NCBI GenBank assembly: GCA_000244995.1
Contig: CM001438.1
Coordinates: 2,006,089 to 2,070,088, forward strand
Length of the DNA stretch: 64,000 bases
Direction: 5' to 3'
From: Burkholderiales bacterium JOSHI_001
GTDB taxonomy: Bacteria; Pseudomonadota; Gammaproteobacteria; Burkholderiales; Burkholderiaceae_C
Under the pieces are notes generated by a model that had not been told where the DNA came from, did no database searches, and saw only the letters and a list, made by a program, of their open reading frames with translations. Position 1 is the stretch's first letter. The number at the start of each line of letters is the position of its first letter. Shown here one piece after another: positions 51,326 to 59,612 of this stretch. Made by a program: the position numbers and the translations under genes.

Positions 51326-51778
51326 ACCGCTTTGCCGAAGCGAGCGTTCGGCCGGGCCTTTGTGGCACTCGCCCGCGGTGGTTGCCTGGCAGAGCTGACC
51401 GCCGAAGTACCGCCCCGAGGCCGTGCCAGCCCGCTGGCGGGCCGAAAACCGCCTCGGGCATGGGCTGCGAAGCAGCCGATGCAGAGGGGGGTTGGTTGGC
51501 ACAACGTGCCAAGCAGCCGCACGGCCTTGCCAATTGGGGCCAAAGCGCTCGGTGGCGCAACTTGCGGCTTGGCGTTTGGCAATTTCCATTCTTGCCTTGG
51601 TGTCGGTGCCGATAACTGCGCCGAAGCTGAGGTGCAGCATGCCATTTGTCTTGGCTGCGGCCTGCCGCAGCCTCCTGTTTGCAACTGCGCAAGCGTTGCG
51701 CACAGAGCAGGCTCGCATCTGCATTTGCCTTTCGGTGATTGCTCTGCGATGCGACGAGGGAATGTGGTTCTTCGCGGT
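51326..51778 (-). ncRNA. F1 structured ORF-less cassette insert
   Basis: Hairpin 51490-51518: GGTTG/CAGCC (one G-U) and TTGGCAC/GTGCCAA, loop AAC. It mixes the left arm of F2 with the right arm of F1, and pairing is still kept. Adjacent to another F1 cassette (51908-52356). Confidence 0.57.
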
Positions 51779-51907
51779 GCCTAACGTTTGAATTAACGCG
51801 GGCCCAGCAGCTGGCCGGGCATGACATGACTGCGACGATAGCCGATTTGGCGCAGGCAGGGCAGGCCCGGCCAGCTGTTGGGGCTCGCGTTGAATGAAGG
51901 GTTAGGC
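51779..51907 (-). repeat. attC-74 (type B)
   Basis: Type B with CAGCAGCTGGCC. It carries an F1 insert. Confidence 0.9.
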
Positions 51908-52356
51908 ACCGCCTGCCCGAAGCGAACGTTTGGCCGGGCCTTTGTGGAACTCGCCTGCGGTGACTGCCGGGGCGAGCTGAACGCCGAAGTACCGCCCCGC
52001 GACCGTGCCAGCCAGCCGCATGGCCGAAATCCGCCTCGGGCATGGGCTGCGAAGCAGCCGATGCAGTAGGGAGGGCTGGTTGGCACAACGTGCCAAGCAG
52101 CCGCATGGCGTGCCCGAATGTGGCCAAGGCGCGCGATGGTGCAACTTGCGGTTTGGAGTTTGGCAATTCCTCTTCTTGCAAGAGTCTCGGTGCCAATGTC
52201 TGTGCTCAGGCCGGACTGATGTGTGCCTTGCGCATTGGCTGCGGCTTGTCGCAGCCTCCTCTTGCCACTCGCGCCGGCCGTGTTCTCGGACGTGGCCAGC
52301 ATTTTCCTTGCGGCGGTGGCATTGCAATGCGGCCTTGGCATGCTGGCTTTCGCGGT
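51908..52356 (-). ncRNA. F1 structured ORF-less cassette insert
   Basis: Hairpin 52074-52102 (GGCTG/CAGCC, TTGGCAC/GTGCCAA). First hairpin GGCTGC/GCAGCC with GAA loop. Two F1 cassettes stand in tandem here. Confidence 0.55.
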
Positions 52357-52485
52357 GCCTAACGTTCGAGGTAAGGCGGGCCCTACAGCGGAGCGCGTAA
52401 GGCCCGGCAGGGACGATGATAACTTTGGCCCAGCCGGGCCTTACGTGCGCAGCTGTTGGGGCTCGCCTTGACCGAGGGGTTAGGC
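52357..52485 (-). repeat. attC-75 (type A)
   Basis: Apical arms CCGGCAGGG/CCCAGCCGG. It supplies the stop of the RES gene. Confidence 0.92.
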
Positions 52486-53259
52486 GTCGAGCTTCCGGCG
52501 CTTGATGACATATGAATTCTCAACCTCTCCGATCTCGACACTTACCGCCTTCACGGGATAGAGCCGGACGTCATGCATTTCCAGGACATCAAGATCGAAG
52601 AAGGCGAGATTGATGCCAGTGCCAAGCTTGCTCTTGTACACAACGCCGTCATAGCCAACCTTCTTGAAGTACTCCGCAAGTACTTGTGTCGGCGCGTACT
52701 CCGCCGCGCCAAGATCCGGACTTACAGGCTTAGAGAACTCCCGTCCGATGGAACGCCAAACGGCCTGTTCTCGAATCTCGGGTGAAGGTTCCTCAAAGTA
52801 AAAATCAAACTTGCTGTCGTGACCTTCGCCGCAGTTGACTAAGCGAAGTGATCGTGCGGGCGTAAGTTGAGCAACAGACACCAGTGCACCCAGCCAAGGC
52901 CTGACCTCGGCAACGGCTGTTTCCTTGTTGCTCGCCGTGTATAGGCAAGGGATACCGCGGGGGTTTACACGTCCTTCATGCGCGGAGCCGCGCTTTGGCT
53001 TCATGCGCTCCTGGGGGAATGGCACGGGCTCATCGTACTTGACATTGTCCTGCTGTCGCTCCTTCCAGTCGTGGCCGACTTGCGCTCGCCACAGAGCCTT
53101 TCCTTGTGTCAGGACGTAGACCCGGCTCTCGGCGCTCGCAGTAACCGCGCTCAAGAATTCGCGTACACGGCGATCTTGAAAGAACCGAGCGCGGAATCTG
53201 ACAGCCTCGGAAAAAGCCCAGAAAGCGTTCCAACTGTTGAAGTGCTTGGATGCGGCCAT
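52480..53259 (-). CDS. RES-domain protein (NAD-degrading toxin family)
   Basis: 259 residues with an N-terminal helical part and a RES domain: LWRAQVG (R58), GRVNPRGIPCLYTASNKETAVAEVRP (R, Y and E of the active site) and the C-terminal PTQVLAEYFKKVGYDGVVYKS. RES toxins resemble ADP-ribosyltransferases and degrade NAD+. The usual Xre-like antitoxin is not in this cassette, so this may be a solitary effector of a defence system. It ends KLDA with the TAA in attC-75. Confidence 0.85.
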   Translation of the reverse strand: MAASKHFNSWNAFWAFSEAVRFRARFFQDRRVREFLSAVTASAESRVYVLTQGKALWRAQVGHDWKERQQDNVKYDEPVPFPQERMKPKRGSAHEGRVNPRGIPCLYTASNKETAVAEVRPWLGALVSVAQLTPARSLRLVNCGEGHDSKFDFYFEEPSPEIREQAVWRSIGREFSKPVSPDLGAAEYAPTQVLAEYFKKVGYDGVVYKSKLGTGINLAFFDLDVLEMHDVRLYPVKAVSVEIGEVENSYVIKRRKLDA

Positions 53260-53266
53260 TTTCGAC

Positions 53267-53395
53267 GCCTAACGTTCGAGGTAAGGCGGGCCCTACAGCG
53301 GAGCGTGTAAGGCCCGGCAGGGACGATGATAACTTTGGCCCAGCCGGGCCTTGCACGCGCAGCTGTTGGGGCTCGCCTTGACCGAGGGGTTAGGC
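53267..53395 (-). repeat. attC-76 (type A)
   Basis: Apical arms CCGGCAGGG/CCCAGCCGG. It supplies the stop of the cupin gene. Confidence 0.92.
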
Positions 53396-53779
53396 ACCAC
53401 TGACCGGCCTATGCTGTGTGCCCGAGCCCATGGTGACAAACAACATGCGACTTGGCTGAAATACCTTTGCCGTGTGCCACCTGCCACGCGGGACGACCAC
53501 AGCGCCGCTACCAACTATTCGAGTGACTTCGGTTTCACCTGATCCCTCCAGATGGAACTCGATGTCTCCGCTCAAGAGGTAGACGAACTCTTCCGCGACT
53601 GGATGCATTTCCCAGTTGGCCCAGTCTTCAGTGCACACGAACTCGGTGATGAGCCACCCCTGCCCGAATTTCTCGACTTCACTCTCTGGCTGGGACCAGA
53701 AGGCTTGTCCGCCTGGGATCGTGCGGCCGTTGCCATTGGCATCGAGGTAAACGAAGTCCACTTCGGGGTTGATTTGCAT
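53390..53779 (-). CDS. Cupin-domain protein
   Basis: 129 residues. Cupin motif 1 is around WEMHPVAEEFVYLLSGDIEFHL (HxxxEE and G), and motif 2 is VVPRGRWHTAKV (PxxxxH). It is a small single-domain cupin that could bind a metal and an unknown ligand. It ends VSGA with the TAA in attC-76. Confidence 0.82.
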   Translation of the reverse strand: MQINPEVDFVYLDANGNGRTIPGGQAFWSQPESEVEKFGQGWLITEFVCTEDWANWEMHPVAEEFVYLLSGDIEFHLEGSGETEVTRIVGSGAVVVPRGRWHTAKVFQPSRMLFVTMGSGTQHRPVSGA

Positions 53780-53814
53780 TTTGCTGTCGCCGCCGAGGAG
53801 GTGTTGCTTGTGGT

Positions 53815-53943
53815 GCCTAACGTTCGAGGTAAGGCGGGCCCTACAGCGGAGCGTGTAAGCCCCGCGCAGGACGATGATTAATTTGGCCTGCGCGGGGCTT
53901 GCACGCGCAGCTGTTGGGGCTCGCCTTGACCGATGGGTTAGGC
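53815..53943 (-). repeat. attC-77 (type A)
   Basis: Apical arms CCCCGCGCAGG/CCTGCGCGGGG with GATTAATTTGG; right arm CCGATGGG. It supplies the stop of gene 53938-54423. Confidence 0.92.
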
Positions 53944-54423
53944 ATCACGCTTCTCAGAGTAGGTGAGAGCAGGAAGCTCTGACCTCTGCTCCCCTATGCG
54001 AAGGCTAGGCTTCGAGTCGAGTTCTTCAAGGGCGGGCTTCGCTGCGAGTATCTTCGATTCGGCGGCGGAAATTGACTTTGCGGAAAGCTCTGCGACCCGG
54101 ACACGTAGCTCCTCGTTCTCTGTGCGGAACTGTTCAGCTACCTCTCGCCAGACCCTTGCTGTAGCTTCGTGCTGAAGCTTCTCCTCCTGTGTGACTGCAG
54201 ATGCTGCTTCTGCCTCAGCTCGCCTCGCACGATCCGTTGCGTCGGACTGGCGCTTTGCAAGCCTCTCGGTGACCGCTGCGCGGCCAGCTTCAGTAAGCTG
54301 ACGCAACACCTCAGTCATTTCGTTGATGATGTACTTCTGAATGAGCGGCCATGCTGAATTGAGAAACCAAGGCCAGAAGGTCTTGATCAGAAATTTCACA
54401 ATGGCATCTGAGAAGGCTGACAT
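53938..54423 (-). CDS. Membrane-associated coiled-coil protein
   Basis: 161 residues. An aromatic N-terminus (FLIKTFWPWFLNSAWPLIQKY) that may insert in the membrane is followed by a long Ala/Glu/Arg-rich coiled coil (AAVTERLAKRQSDATDRARR to ENEELRVRVAELSAKS). Function unknown. It ends EKRDA with the TAA in attC-77. Confidence 0.6.
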   Translation of the reverse strand: MSAFSDAIVKFLIKTFWPWFLNSAWPLIQKYIINEMTEVLRQLTEAGRAAVTERLAKRQSDATDRARRAEAEAASAVTQEEKLQHEATARVWREVAEQFRTENEELRVRVAELSAKSISAAESKILAAKPALEELDSKPSLRIGEQRSELPALTYSEKRDA

Positions 54424-54454
54424 TTGAACTGGCTCCGATGGGCTATTTTGTGAT

Positions 54455-54583
54455 GCCTAACGTTCGAGTTAACCGGCCCGCGGAAGCAGGCACCGTAAGG
54501 CCGGGCTGAGATGATGCACCATGTGCCTCAGCCCGGCCTTACGGTGCCTGCCGTAGCGGGTCCGGTTGAACGAGGGGTTAGGC
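54455..54583 (-). repeat. attC-78 (type G)
   Basis: Arms CGAGTTAACCGG/CCGGTTGAACG; apical GTAAGGCCGGGCTGAG/CTCAGCCCGGCCTTAC around ATGATGCACCATGTGC. The only type G site; it belongs to the HAD cassette. Confidence 0.9.
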
Positions 54584-54874
54584 ATCACTCGCTGCGGCAG
54601 GGTAGACGTGTTTGCAGAAGCGCCACTCACCGACGGGCTGGTCGTCGATGTACGAGGTTGGCTTGGGAAGGAAGGCAACAAAGCATCCTTCAATCTTCAG
54701 CTCCTGGGCTGTCGCTCTTGCGTACTCGGCACCTCCTGAACTCCAAAGGTACATCTCGGCTCCGCCTTCGTACAGTGCGCGGACGTTGGCGACGACTCCT
54801 GGCATTGGGATTCGCTTTGCACCCACTGACCTGATTAGGGTGTCATCAACGTCGACAAAGACAATCTTCTTCAT
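54578..54874 (-). CDS. Small HAD-like hydrolase
   Basis: 98 residues. Motif I is IVFVDVDDTL (D8 nucleophile and D10), and motif II is the Ser in YLWSSGG. The protein then passes to a short end with YIDDQP, which may supply the acidic motif IV. It lacks a cap domain and is shorter than most HAD phosphatases. It ends ASDA with the TAA in attC-78. Confidence 0.75.
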   Translation of the reverse strand: MKKIVFVDVDDTLIRSVGAKRIPMPGVVANVRALYEGGAEMYLWSSGGAEYARATAQELKIEGCFVAFLPKPTSYIDDQPVGEWRFCKHVYPAAASDA

Positions 54875-55021
54875 CTTGTTCTCGATTCGGTGCTCGCCGG
54901 CTCAATTCTTACTGGGGCTGTTTCGGTAGCTAAGCTCGATGGGTTTCGGGGATCGTGACACGGACAACGAGGATTCGGCTTGGCAGGGAAATGATGATGC
55001 GCTGCTGGGCTTCTTTGTGAT

Positions 55022-55150
55022 GCCTAACGTTCGAGGTAAGGCGGGCCCTACAGCGGAGTGCGTAAGGCCCGGCAGGGACGATGATAACTTTGGCCCAGCC
55101 GGGCCTTACGCGCGCAGCTGTTGGGGCTCGCCTTGACCGAGGGGTTAGGC
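55022..55150 (-). repeat. attC-79 (type A)
   Basis: Apical arms CCGGCAGGG/CCCAGCCGG; GAGTGCGTAAGG lower stem. It is the site of the intact GFA copy. Confidence 0.92.
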
Positions 55151-55225
55151 CTCGCTGCGCTACGCCGGCATGGTGGGTGCATGATGCCAATGACCTTGCC
55201 GAAAGCTATGCCTGGGCACCTTGGA

Positions 55226-55633
55226 TCAAGTGTCTACCGGCTTCTTGGGCAAGTTGTCCTTGATGTCTAGCCAGGAGACATGCGTGTCGTAGAAGACATG
55301 CATTGAAGGAGTCTTGTCCAGGGAATCGTCAAGGAGCGCTCGTGCGATGTGCATCTCGTCTGGCCAGCGACTGGATGTGAACAACATTGGAGTGCCGCAC
55401 TGTGCACAGGAGCCACGCTTTGCGCCTGGACTCGATTCGTACCAATGCAGCTGTGCATCTGGGTCTTGGATAATCACATCCCCCGTATGGAAACCTGCCC
55501 AAGTGACGAGTGGAGCGCCGTGTGCTCGCCTGCAGTAGGTGCAGTGGCAGTGAGCGACCCACTTTGATGGCAAAAGCGCTTCGACCTTGACGCTGCCGCA
55601 CAAACACGAGCCGAGAGTGGATTTGGAGTTCAT
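55226..55633 (-). CDS. GFA-fold zinc-binding protein (intact copy)
   Basis: 135 residues from ATG 55633. The zinc ligands are CLCGSVKVEAL, CHCTYCRRAHG and CAQCGTPMLF. It is the intact counterpart of the frameshifted gene at 7219-7627, differing otherwise at few residues (for example HWYESSPG for NWYESSPG). The stop is 75 nt from attC-79; the spacer shared by both cassettes includes GGTGGGTGCATGATGCCAAT. Confidence 0.87.
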   Translation of the reverse strand: MNSKSTLGSCLCGSVKVEALLPSKWVAHCHCTYCRRAHGAPLVTWAGFHTGDVIIQDPDAQLHWYESSPGAKRGSCAQCGTPMLFTSSRWPDEMHIARALLDDSLDKTPSMHVFYDTHVSWLDIKDNLPKKPVDT

Positions 55634-55639
55634 GGCGAG

Positions 55640-55768
55640 GCCTAACGTTCGAGGTAAGGCGGGCCCTACAGCGGAGCGTGTAAGGCCCGGCAGGGACGAT
55701 GAACATTTTGGCCCAGCCGGGCCTTGCACGCGCAGCTGTTGGGGCTCGCCTTGACCGAGGGGTTAGGC
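55640..55768 (-). repeat. attC-80 (type A)
   Basis: Apical arms CCGGCAGGG/CCCAGCCGG with GATGAACATTTTGG. It is the site of a GNAT cassette. Confidence 0.92.
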
Positions 55769-55792
55769 ACCAGCCTTTGGCACGACCTGAGA

Positions 55793-56242
55793 CTACAACT
55801 CATGGGCATACACGATGAAGCCAGAATGCACCGCAACTTTGTCGTAGAGCGCTCGGCCGGCAGAGTTGGAGTCTTGGGTTTGCCAGTAGACCCTGGTGCA
55901 CCCAGCTGCCCGTGCCGCTTCATACACGGACTGAATCAACGCCCGGCCGATGCCCTTTCCGCGCTGGCTGGAAACTGTGAATAGGTCTTGCAGGTAGCAG
56001 ACATCGTTGAGCCTGGTAGTGCTCCGATGGAACAGGTAGTGGACAAGACCGACGACGCTACCATTTTCTTCTGCGACCAAGGCCCAGACTGGTTCGGTTT
56101 CATCGAAGAACCGACTCCAAGTCTTGCTCGTGATTTCCTCTGACAGGCTGCTATCGCCCTTGCGGCCATAGAACTCGTTGTAGCCATCCCAAAGCGGCCG
56201 CCACGCAGCGTAGTCTTCTTGCTCGATTGGTCTAGTCGTCAC
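55793..56242 (-). CDS. GNAT-family N-acetyltransferase (paralogue of 34614-35075)
   Basis: The ATG of the paralogue is CTA-type here (RRES for MRQS), so GTG 56242 (VTTRPIEQEDYAAW) is the probable start, giving 149 residues. The acetyl-CoA loop SQRGKGIGRALIQSV is identical. Differences lie mainly in the acceptor-side region (SSLSEEIT, DETEPVWAL). Confidence 0.85.
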   Translation of the reverse strand: MTTRPIEQEDYAAWRPLWDGYNEFYGRKGDSSLSEEITSKTWSRFFDETEPVWALVAEENGSVVGLVHYLFHRSTTRLNDVCYLQDLFTVSSQRGKGIGRALIQSVYEAARAAGCTRVYWQTQDSNSAGRALYDKVAVHSGFIVYAHEL

Positions 56243-56277
56243 GGACTCGCGCCTAGCAGGGTGATGGTCTTGCTGGT

Positions 56278-56406
56278 GCCTAACGTTTGAATTAACGCGG
56301 GCCCGACAGCTGGCCGGGCATGACATGACTGCGACGATAGCTGATTTGGCGCAGGCAGGGCAGGCCCGGCCAGCTGTTGGGGCTCGCGTTGAATGAAGGG
56401 TTAGGC
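56278..56406 (-). repeat. attC-81 (type B)
   Basis: Type B with CGACAGCTGGCC/GGCCAGCTG. It carries an F1 insert. Confidence 0.9.
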
Positions 56407-56856
56407 ACCGCTCTTGCCGAGGCGAGCGTTTGGCCGGGCCTTTGTGGGACTCGCCTGCGGTGGTTGCCAAGAAGAGACGGACGCCGAAGTGCCGCCCCGC
56501 GGCCATGCCAGCCAGCTTGCGGGCCGCAAACCGCCTCGGGCATGGGCTGCGAAGCAGCCGATGCAGTAGGGAAGGCTGGTTGGCACAACGGGCCAAGCAG
56601 CCACACGGCCTTGCCGAAAGTGGCCGAAGCGCGCGGTGTAGCAACTTTCGGCTTGGTGTTTGGCAACTTCTCTTCTTGCCAAGATCTCGGTGCCAATGTC
56701 CGCGCTTAACCAGGACTGATGCATGCCTTGCGCCTTGGCTGCGGCTTGCCGCAACTTCCTCGTGCCATTTGAGCCGTCCGTGTTCTCGGAGGTGACGCGC
56801 ATTCTCCTTGCGGTGGTGGCATTGTGATGCGGACTAGGCATGATGGCTTTCGCGGT
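56407..56856 (-). ncRNA. F1 structured ORF-less cassette insert
   Basis: Hairpin 56574-56602 (GGCTG/CAGCC, TTGGCAC/GGGCCAA). Very close to 25625-26074, including the 146-codon minus-strand frame ending KSGA at the attC core. Confidence 0.53.
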
Positions 56857-56985
56857 GCCTAACGTTCGAGGTAAGGCGGGCCCTACAGCGGAGCGCGTAA
56901 GGCCCGGATGGGACGCTGATAAGTTTGGCCCAGCCGGGCCTTACGTGCGCAGCTGTTGGGGCTCGCCTTGACCGAGGGGTTAGGC
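56857..56985 (-). repeat. attC-82 (type A)
   Basis: Apical arms CCGGATGGG/CCCAGCCGG with GACGCTGATAAG. It is the site of the YidD cassette. Confidence 0.92.
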
Positions 56986-56991
56986 GGCACT

Positions 56992-57420
56992 CTACAGCTT
57001 GCCGGCATTTGGGGGAATGTAGACGTAGCGCTCCTTGTCTGAGCGCTTCTTCCTGTCGGGCCAGTCGCAGGAACAGCCATCACAGCACCAAGTAAGCCCT
57101 TTCGCCTTGTTCCCACAGTCCATGTTTGGCGTGCAGTCCGTGTCGCATGGGATGTCACATCCGCAGTCCAGGCTTCCGCGCTGTGACAGCAACTTCGGAG
57201 CGGACGTAGGCCTGAATCTTCTATGTGCAACGCCACAAAGTGTGAGGCGCTTTCGTAGGACTCGAATGCCGCCGACCACTCCAAATCGCGAGATCGCGCG
57301 CGCACCAAGTACGGAGCAGCTCATTCTTCCGGTGTGGGCCCTATAGGCGCAGCAGAACCCTTTGTGTGGCGAGATGAAGCGTTGGTAGAGCCGAATTGAG
57401 GCAAGTGCGATGGAGCGCAT
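56992..57420 (-). CDS. yidD: YidD-like protein with Cys-rich C-terminal extension
   Basis: 142 residues. SIRLYQRFISPHKGFCCAYRAHTG and CSVLGARAISRFGVVGGIRVLRKRLTLCG follow the YidD pattern (membrane protein insertion efficiency factor, an amphipathic helix plus conserved cysteines). YidD is normally about 85 residues; here an extra 70 residues carry ten or so cysteines (CGCDIPCDTDC, DCGNKAKGLTWCCDGCSCDW), suggesting metal or disulfide clusters. The housekeeping yidD lies with rpmH-rnpA-yidC, so this is an accessory version. Confidence 0.72.
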   Translation of the reverse strand: MRSIALASIRLYQRFISPHKGFCCAYRAHTGRMSCSVLGARAISRFGVVGGIRVLRKRLTLCGVAHRRFRPTSAPKLLSQRGSLDCGCDIPCDTDCTPNMDCGNKAKGLTWCCDGCSCDWPDRKKRSDKERYVYIPPNAGKL

Positions 57421-57440
57421 GTGGTTGGTGGTTTGGTGCC

Positions 57441-57569
57441 GCCTAACGTTCGAGGTAAGGCGGGCCCTACAGCGGAGCGCGTAAGGCCCGGATGGGACGA
57501 TGATAAGTCTGGCCCAGCCGGGCCTTACGTGCGCAGCTGTTGGGGCTCGCCTTGACCGAGGGGTTAGGC
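57441..57569 (-). repeat. attC-83 (type A)
   Basis: Apical arms CCGGATGGG/CCCAGCCGG with GATAAGTCTGG. It supplies the stop of the antitoxin gene. Confidence 0.92.
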
Positions 57570-57902
57570 GCCGCTTGTTGCCGCTTGAGCATGAAGGCGG
57601 ACCCCGAGCGCTTTGGCAACCTTGAGAACTGTGGCGAAGCTAGGGTTGCCTTCCGCGCTTAGTGCCCGATACAGGCTTTCTCGGCTAAGGCCTGCGTCCT
57701 TCGCAACCTGTGACATGCCCTTGGCGCGGGCAATATCGCCAAGCGCTCGTGCAATGCCTGCCGAGTCCTCAGGCGCTTCTTCCAGCCAGGCGTCCAGATA
57801 GGCCGCCATTTCTTCCGTTGTGCGAAGGTGTTCCGCCACGTCATACGACGTGGCCTTGGTCTTCGTTGATTTCTTTGCAGCGACTTTTGCCATGACCTTC
57901 AC
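57564..57902 (-). CDS. HTH antitoxin (addiction module antidote family)
   Basis: 112 residues; ATG 57893 (MAKVAAKK) is an alternative start. A Lys-rich N-terminus, then AEHLRTTEEMAAYLDAWLEEAPED (antidote-type segment) and an Xre-like HTH (ARAKGMSQVAKDAGLSRESLYRAL). It overlaps the upstream toxin gene by 4 nt. It matches the family in which toxin precedes antitoxin. It ends TSGA with the TAA in attC-83. Confidence 0.88.
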   Translation of the reverse strand: MKVMAKVAAKKSTKTKATSYDVAEHLRTTEEMAAYLDAWLEEAPEDSAGIARALGDIARAKGMSQVAKDAGLSRESLYRALSAEGNPSFATVLKVAKALGVRLHAQAATSGA

Positions 57903-58192
57903 TCCTGGAAGTTCCGGTTCAGAACCAGTGCCTTCGCGATGTCTTTGTCCTGAGTTGACTTGTCACCGCCGGCGATGAGAAGCAGCAAGCGATTGCCGCG
58001 TTTTGCGTAGTACACCCGATACCCAGGACCGAAATCGACCTTGAGCTCCGAGACGCCTTCCGTCAGATTTCGGTGAGCGCCTGGATTCCCGTGGATCAAG
58101 CGGTCCACTCGCATGAGAATCCGAGCTCGTCCGGCCAGATCGCGAAGACCGTCGATCCAGGCGCTGAACTCTTCTGTCTTCTCGACCCGCAT
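57899..58192 (-). CDS. RelE/ParE-family toxin
   Basis: 97 residues. FSAWIDGLRDLAGRARILMRVDRL, VSELKVDFGPGYRVYYAKRG and LLLLIAGGDKSTQDKDIAKA are the signature of the HigB/Gp49-like RelE toxins, with the basic Arg/Lys and Tyr residues of the RNase site. It is first in the operon. The fourth TA pair in the window. Confidence 0.9.
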   Translation of the reverse strand: MRVEKTEEFSAWIDGLRDLAGRARILMRVDRLIHGNPGAHRNLTEGVSELKVDFGPGYRVYYAKRGNRLLLLIAGGDKSTQDKDIAKALVLNRNFQE

Positions 58193-58246
58193 GACGCAAA
58201 TGTAGCCGATGGGCTACAGATTGACAACTGGCCTCGGGTTTGCGGC

Positions 58247-58375
58247 GCCTAACGTTCGAGGTAAGGCGGGCGCTACAGCGGAGCGCGTAAGGCCCGGATG
58301 GGACGATGATGAATTTGGCCCAGCCGGGCCTTACGTGCGCAGCTGTTGGGGCTCGCCTTGACCGAGGGGTTAGGC
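58247..58375 (-). repeat. attC-84 (type A)
   Basis: Apical arms CCGGATGGG/CCCAGCCGG; GGCGCTACAGCG variant. It supplies the stop of the RHH gene. Confidence 0.92.
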
Positions 58376-58681
58376 CGCACTTTTCTTGGCGCTGGCAGAA
58401 GCCGGCTTGGGTGTGTTGAGCCACTGCTCAACGGCCATTGCTACAACGGCACTGATGCCACCCTCTTGCCCCACTGCGCGCTCGCGAAGGCTAGCCGCCA
58501 ACTCCGCTGAAAGGCGAATTGCGATCGGAACTGTCTTTCTTGCGGCGGAGGCCGGCTTCTCACGCTTGGCGGCTGCGAGGTAGGAATCTGAGCCAAAGCG
58601 CTGGGGCGTTCCTGCGGCCTTGAGCTGCCCGCCGACCTTCTTGGCCATGTTCTTGTCCATGTCCGTCTTCTTCATGCTCAT
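58370..58681 (-). CDS. Ribbon-helix-helix-type DNA-binding protein
   Basis: Start ATG 58681 (MSMKKTDMDKNMAKK), 103 residues. TVPIAIRLSAELAASLRERAVGQEGGISAVVAMAVEQWL is compatible with a CopG/Arc-like ribbon-helix-helix domain. The N-terminus (GGQLKAAGTPQRFGSDS) is a conserved-looking linker. It could be an orphan antitoxin or small repressor. It ends KKSAA with the TAA in attC-84. Confidence 0.62.
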   Translation of the reverse strand: MSMKKTDMDKNMAKKVGGQLKAAGTPQRFGSDSYLAAAKREKPASAARKTVPIAIRLSAELAASLRERAVGQEGGISAVVAMAVEQWLNTPKPASASAKKSAA

Positions 58682-58822
58682 TTCTGGCCTCTTGGTGGTT
58701 TGAGCACCATTGTCCGCCAGACCTGGGTGAGGACGCATTCCGTGTAGACCGGTCGCCATTTGCGAGGTATGCGTACTGCGGAAGAAGTGGAAGGCAGCAT
58801 GCAGCGCTGGGCACCCTGTGCG

Positions 58823-58951
58823 GCCTAACGTTCGAGGTAAGGCGGGCCCTACAGCGGAGCGGGTAAGGCCCGGCAGGGACAATGATGACTTTGGCCTTGC
58901 CGGGCCTTACGCGCGCAGCTGTTGGGGCTCGCCTTGACCGAGGGGTTAGGC
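58823..58951 (-). repeat. attC-85 (type A)
   Basis: Apical arms CCGGCAGGG/CCTTGCCGG with ACAATGATGACTTTGG, as attC-53. It supplies the stop of a GNAT gene. Confidence 0.92.
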
Positions 58952-59479
58952 CGCATTCTCACCACCTGGGTGCTGTTTGACCAGGACCATTTCGTCCGGT
59001 TCGTCTCGATACTGAGCCTCCTGTTCTTTGCTTGCCCGAACGAAGCCCAGTTTGCGAAGAAGGCCATCGGAGCGGTAGTTTCTTGCTTTCAGTACAGCGA
59101 TGAAGGCTGTGACGTCGTATTGCTCGTGCAGCTCGCGAAGCATTGCCTGCAAGGCGTCGGAGCCGAGGCCTTGGCGCCAATGCTGACTATTGAACTCGTA
59201 AGCGACATAGGAGATGCGCTCTGGAAGGACGGTTGCCTGCACGTAGCCTGCGAGCCTGCCGCTTGGGAGGCGAACAACCCAGTTAAGGTACTTTTGCGTT
59301 CCATCTTGCGAGCAGCGTGTCTCAAGGCGCTCGTACCGCTTGCGCAGCCACTCTTCGCTTTCCGGAGGCGCGTTCTCGAACTCGTAGATTGCTGGATCGC
59401 TGAGCACCGCGAACATCTCTTGCGCATGGGCTGCAACTTGCGGCTCTAGGGTACAGCGTGACGAGATGACGTTTCTCAT
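58946..59479 (-). CDS. GNAT-family N-acetyltransferase (RimJ/RimL-like)
   Basis: 177 residues. YLNWVVRLPSGRLAGYVQATV, AYEFNSQHWRQGLGSDALQAML (Q/R-x-x-G-x-G loop) and LLRKLGFVRASKEQ give the RimJ/RimL-type GNAT layout, which commonly acetylates protein N-termini or small amines. It ends ENAA with the TAA in attC-85. Confidence 0.84.
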   Translation of the reverse strand: MRNVISSRCTLEPQVAAHAQEMFAVLSDPAIYEFENAPPESEEWLRKRYERLETRCSQDGTQKYLNWVVRLPSGRLAGYVQATVLPERISYVAYEFNSQHWRQGLGSDALQAMLRELHEQYDVTAFIAVLKARNYRSDGLLRKLGFVRASKEQEAQYRDEPDEMVLVKQHPGGENAA

Positions 59480-59482
59480 GCG

Positions 59483-59611
59483 GCCTAACGTTCGAGGTAA
59501 GGCGGGCCCTACAGCGGAGTGTGTAAGCCCCGGGACGGACGATGATAACTTTGGCCGTTCCGGGGCTTACACGCGCAGCTGTTGGGGCTCGCCTTGACCG
59601 AGGGGTTAGGC
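59483..59611 (-). repeat. attC-86 (type A)
   Basis: Apical arms CCCCGGGACGG/CCGTTCCGGGG; GAGTGTGTAAG lower stem. It is the site of the lipoprotein cassette. Confidence 0.92.
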
Positions 59612-59612
59612 G

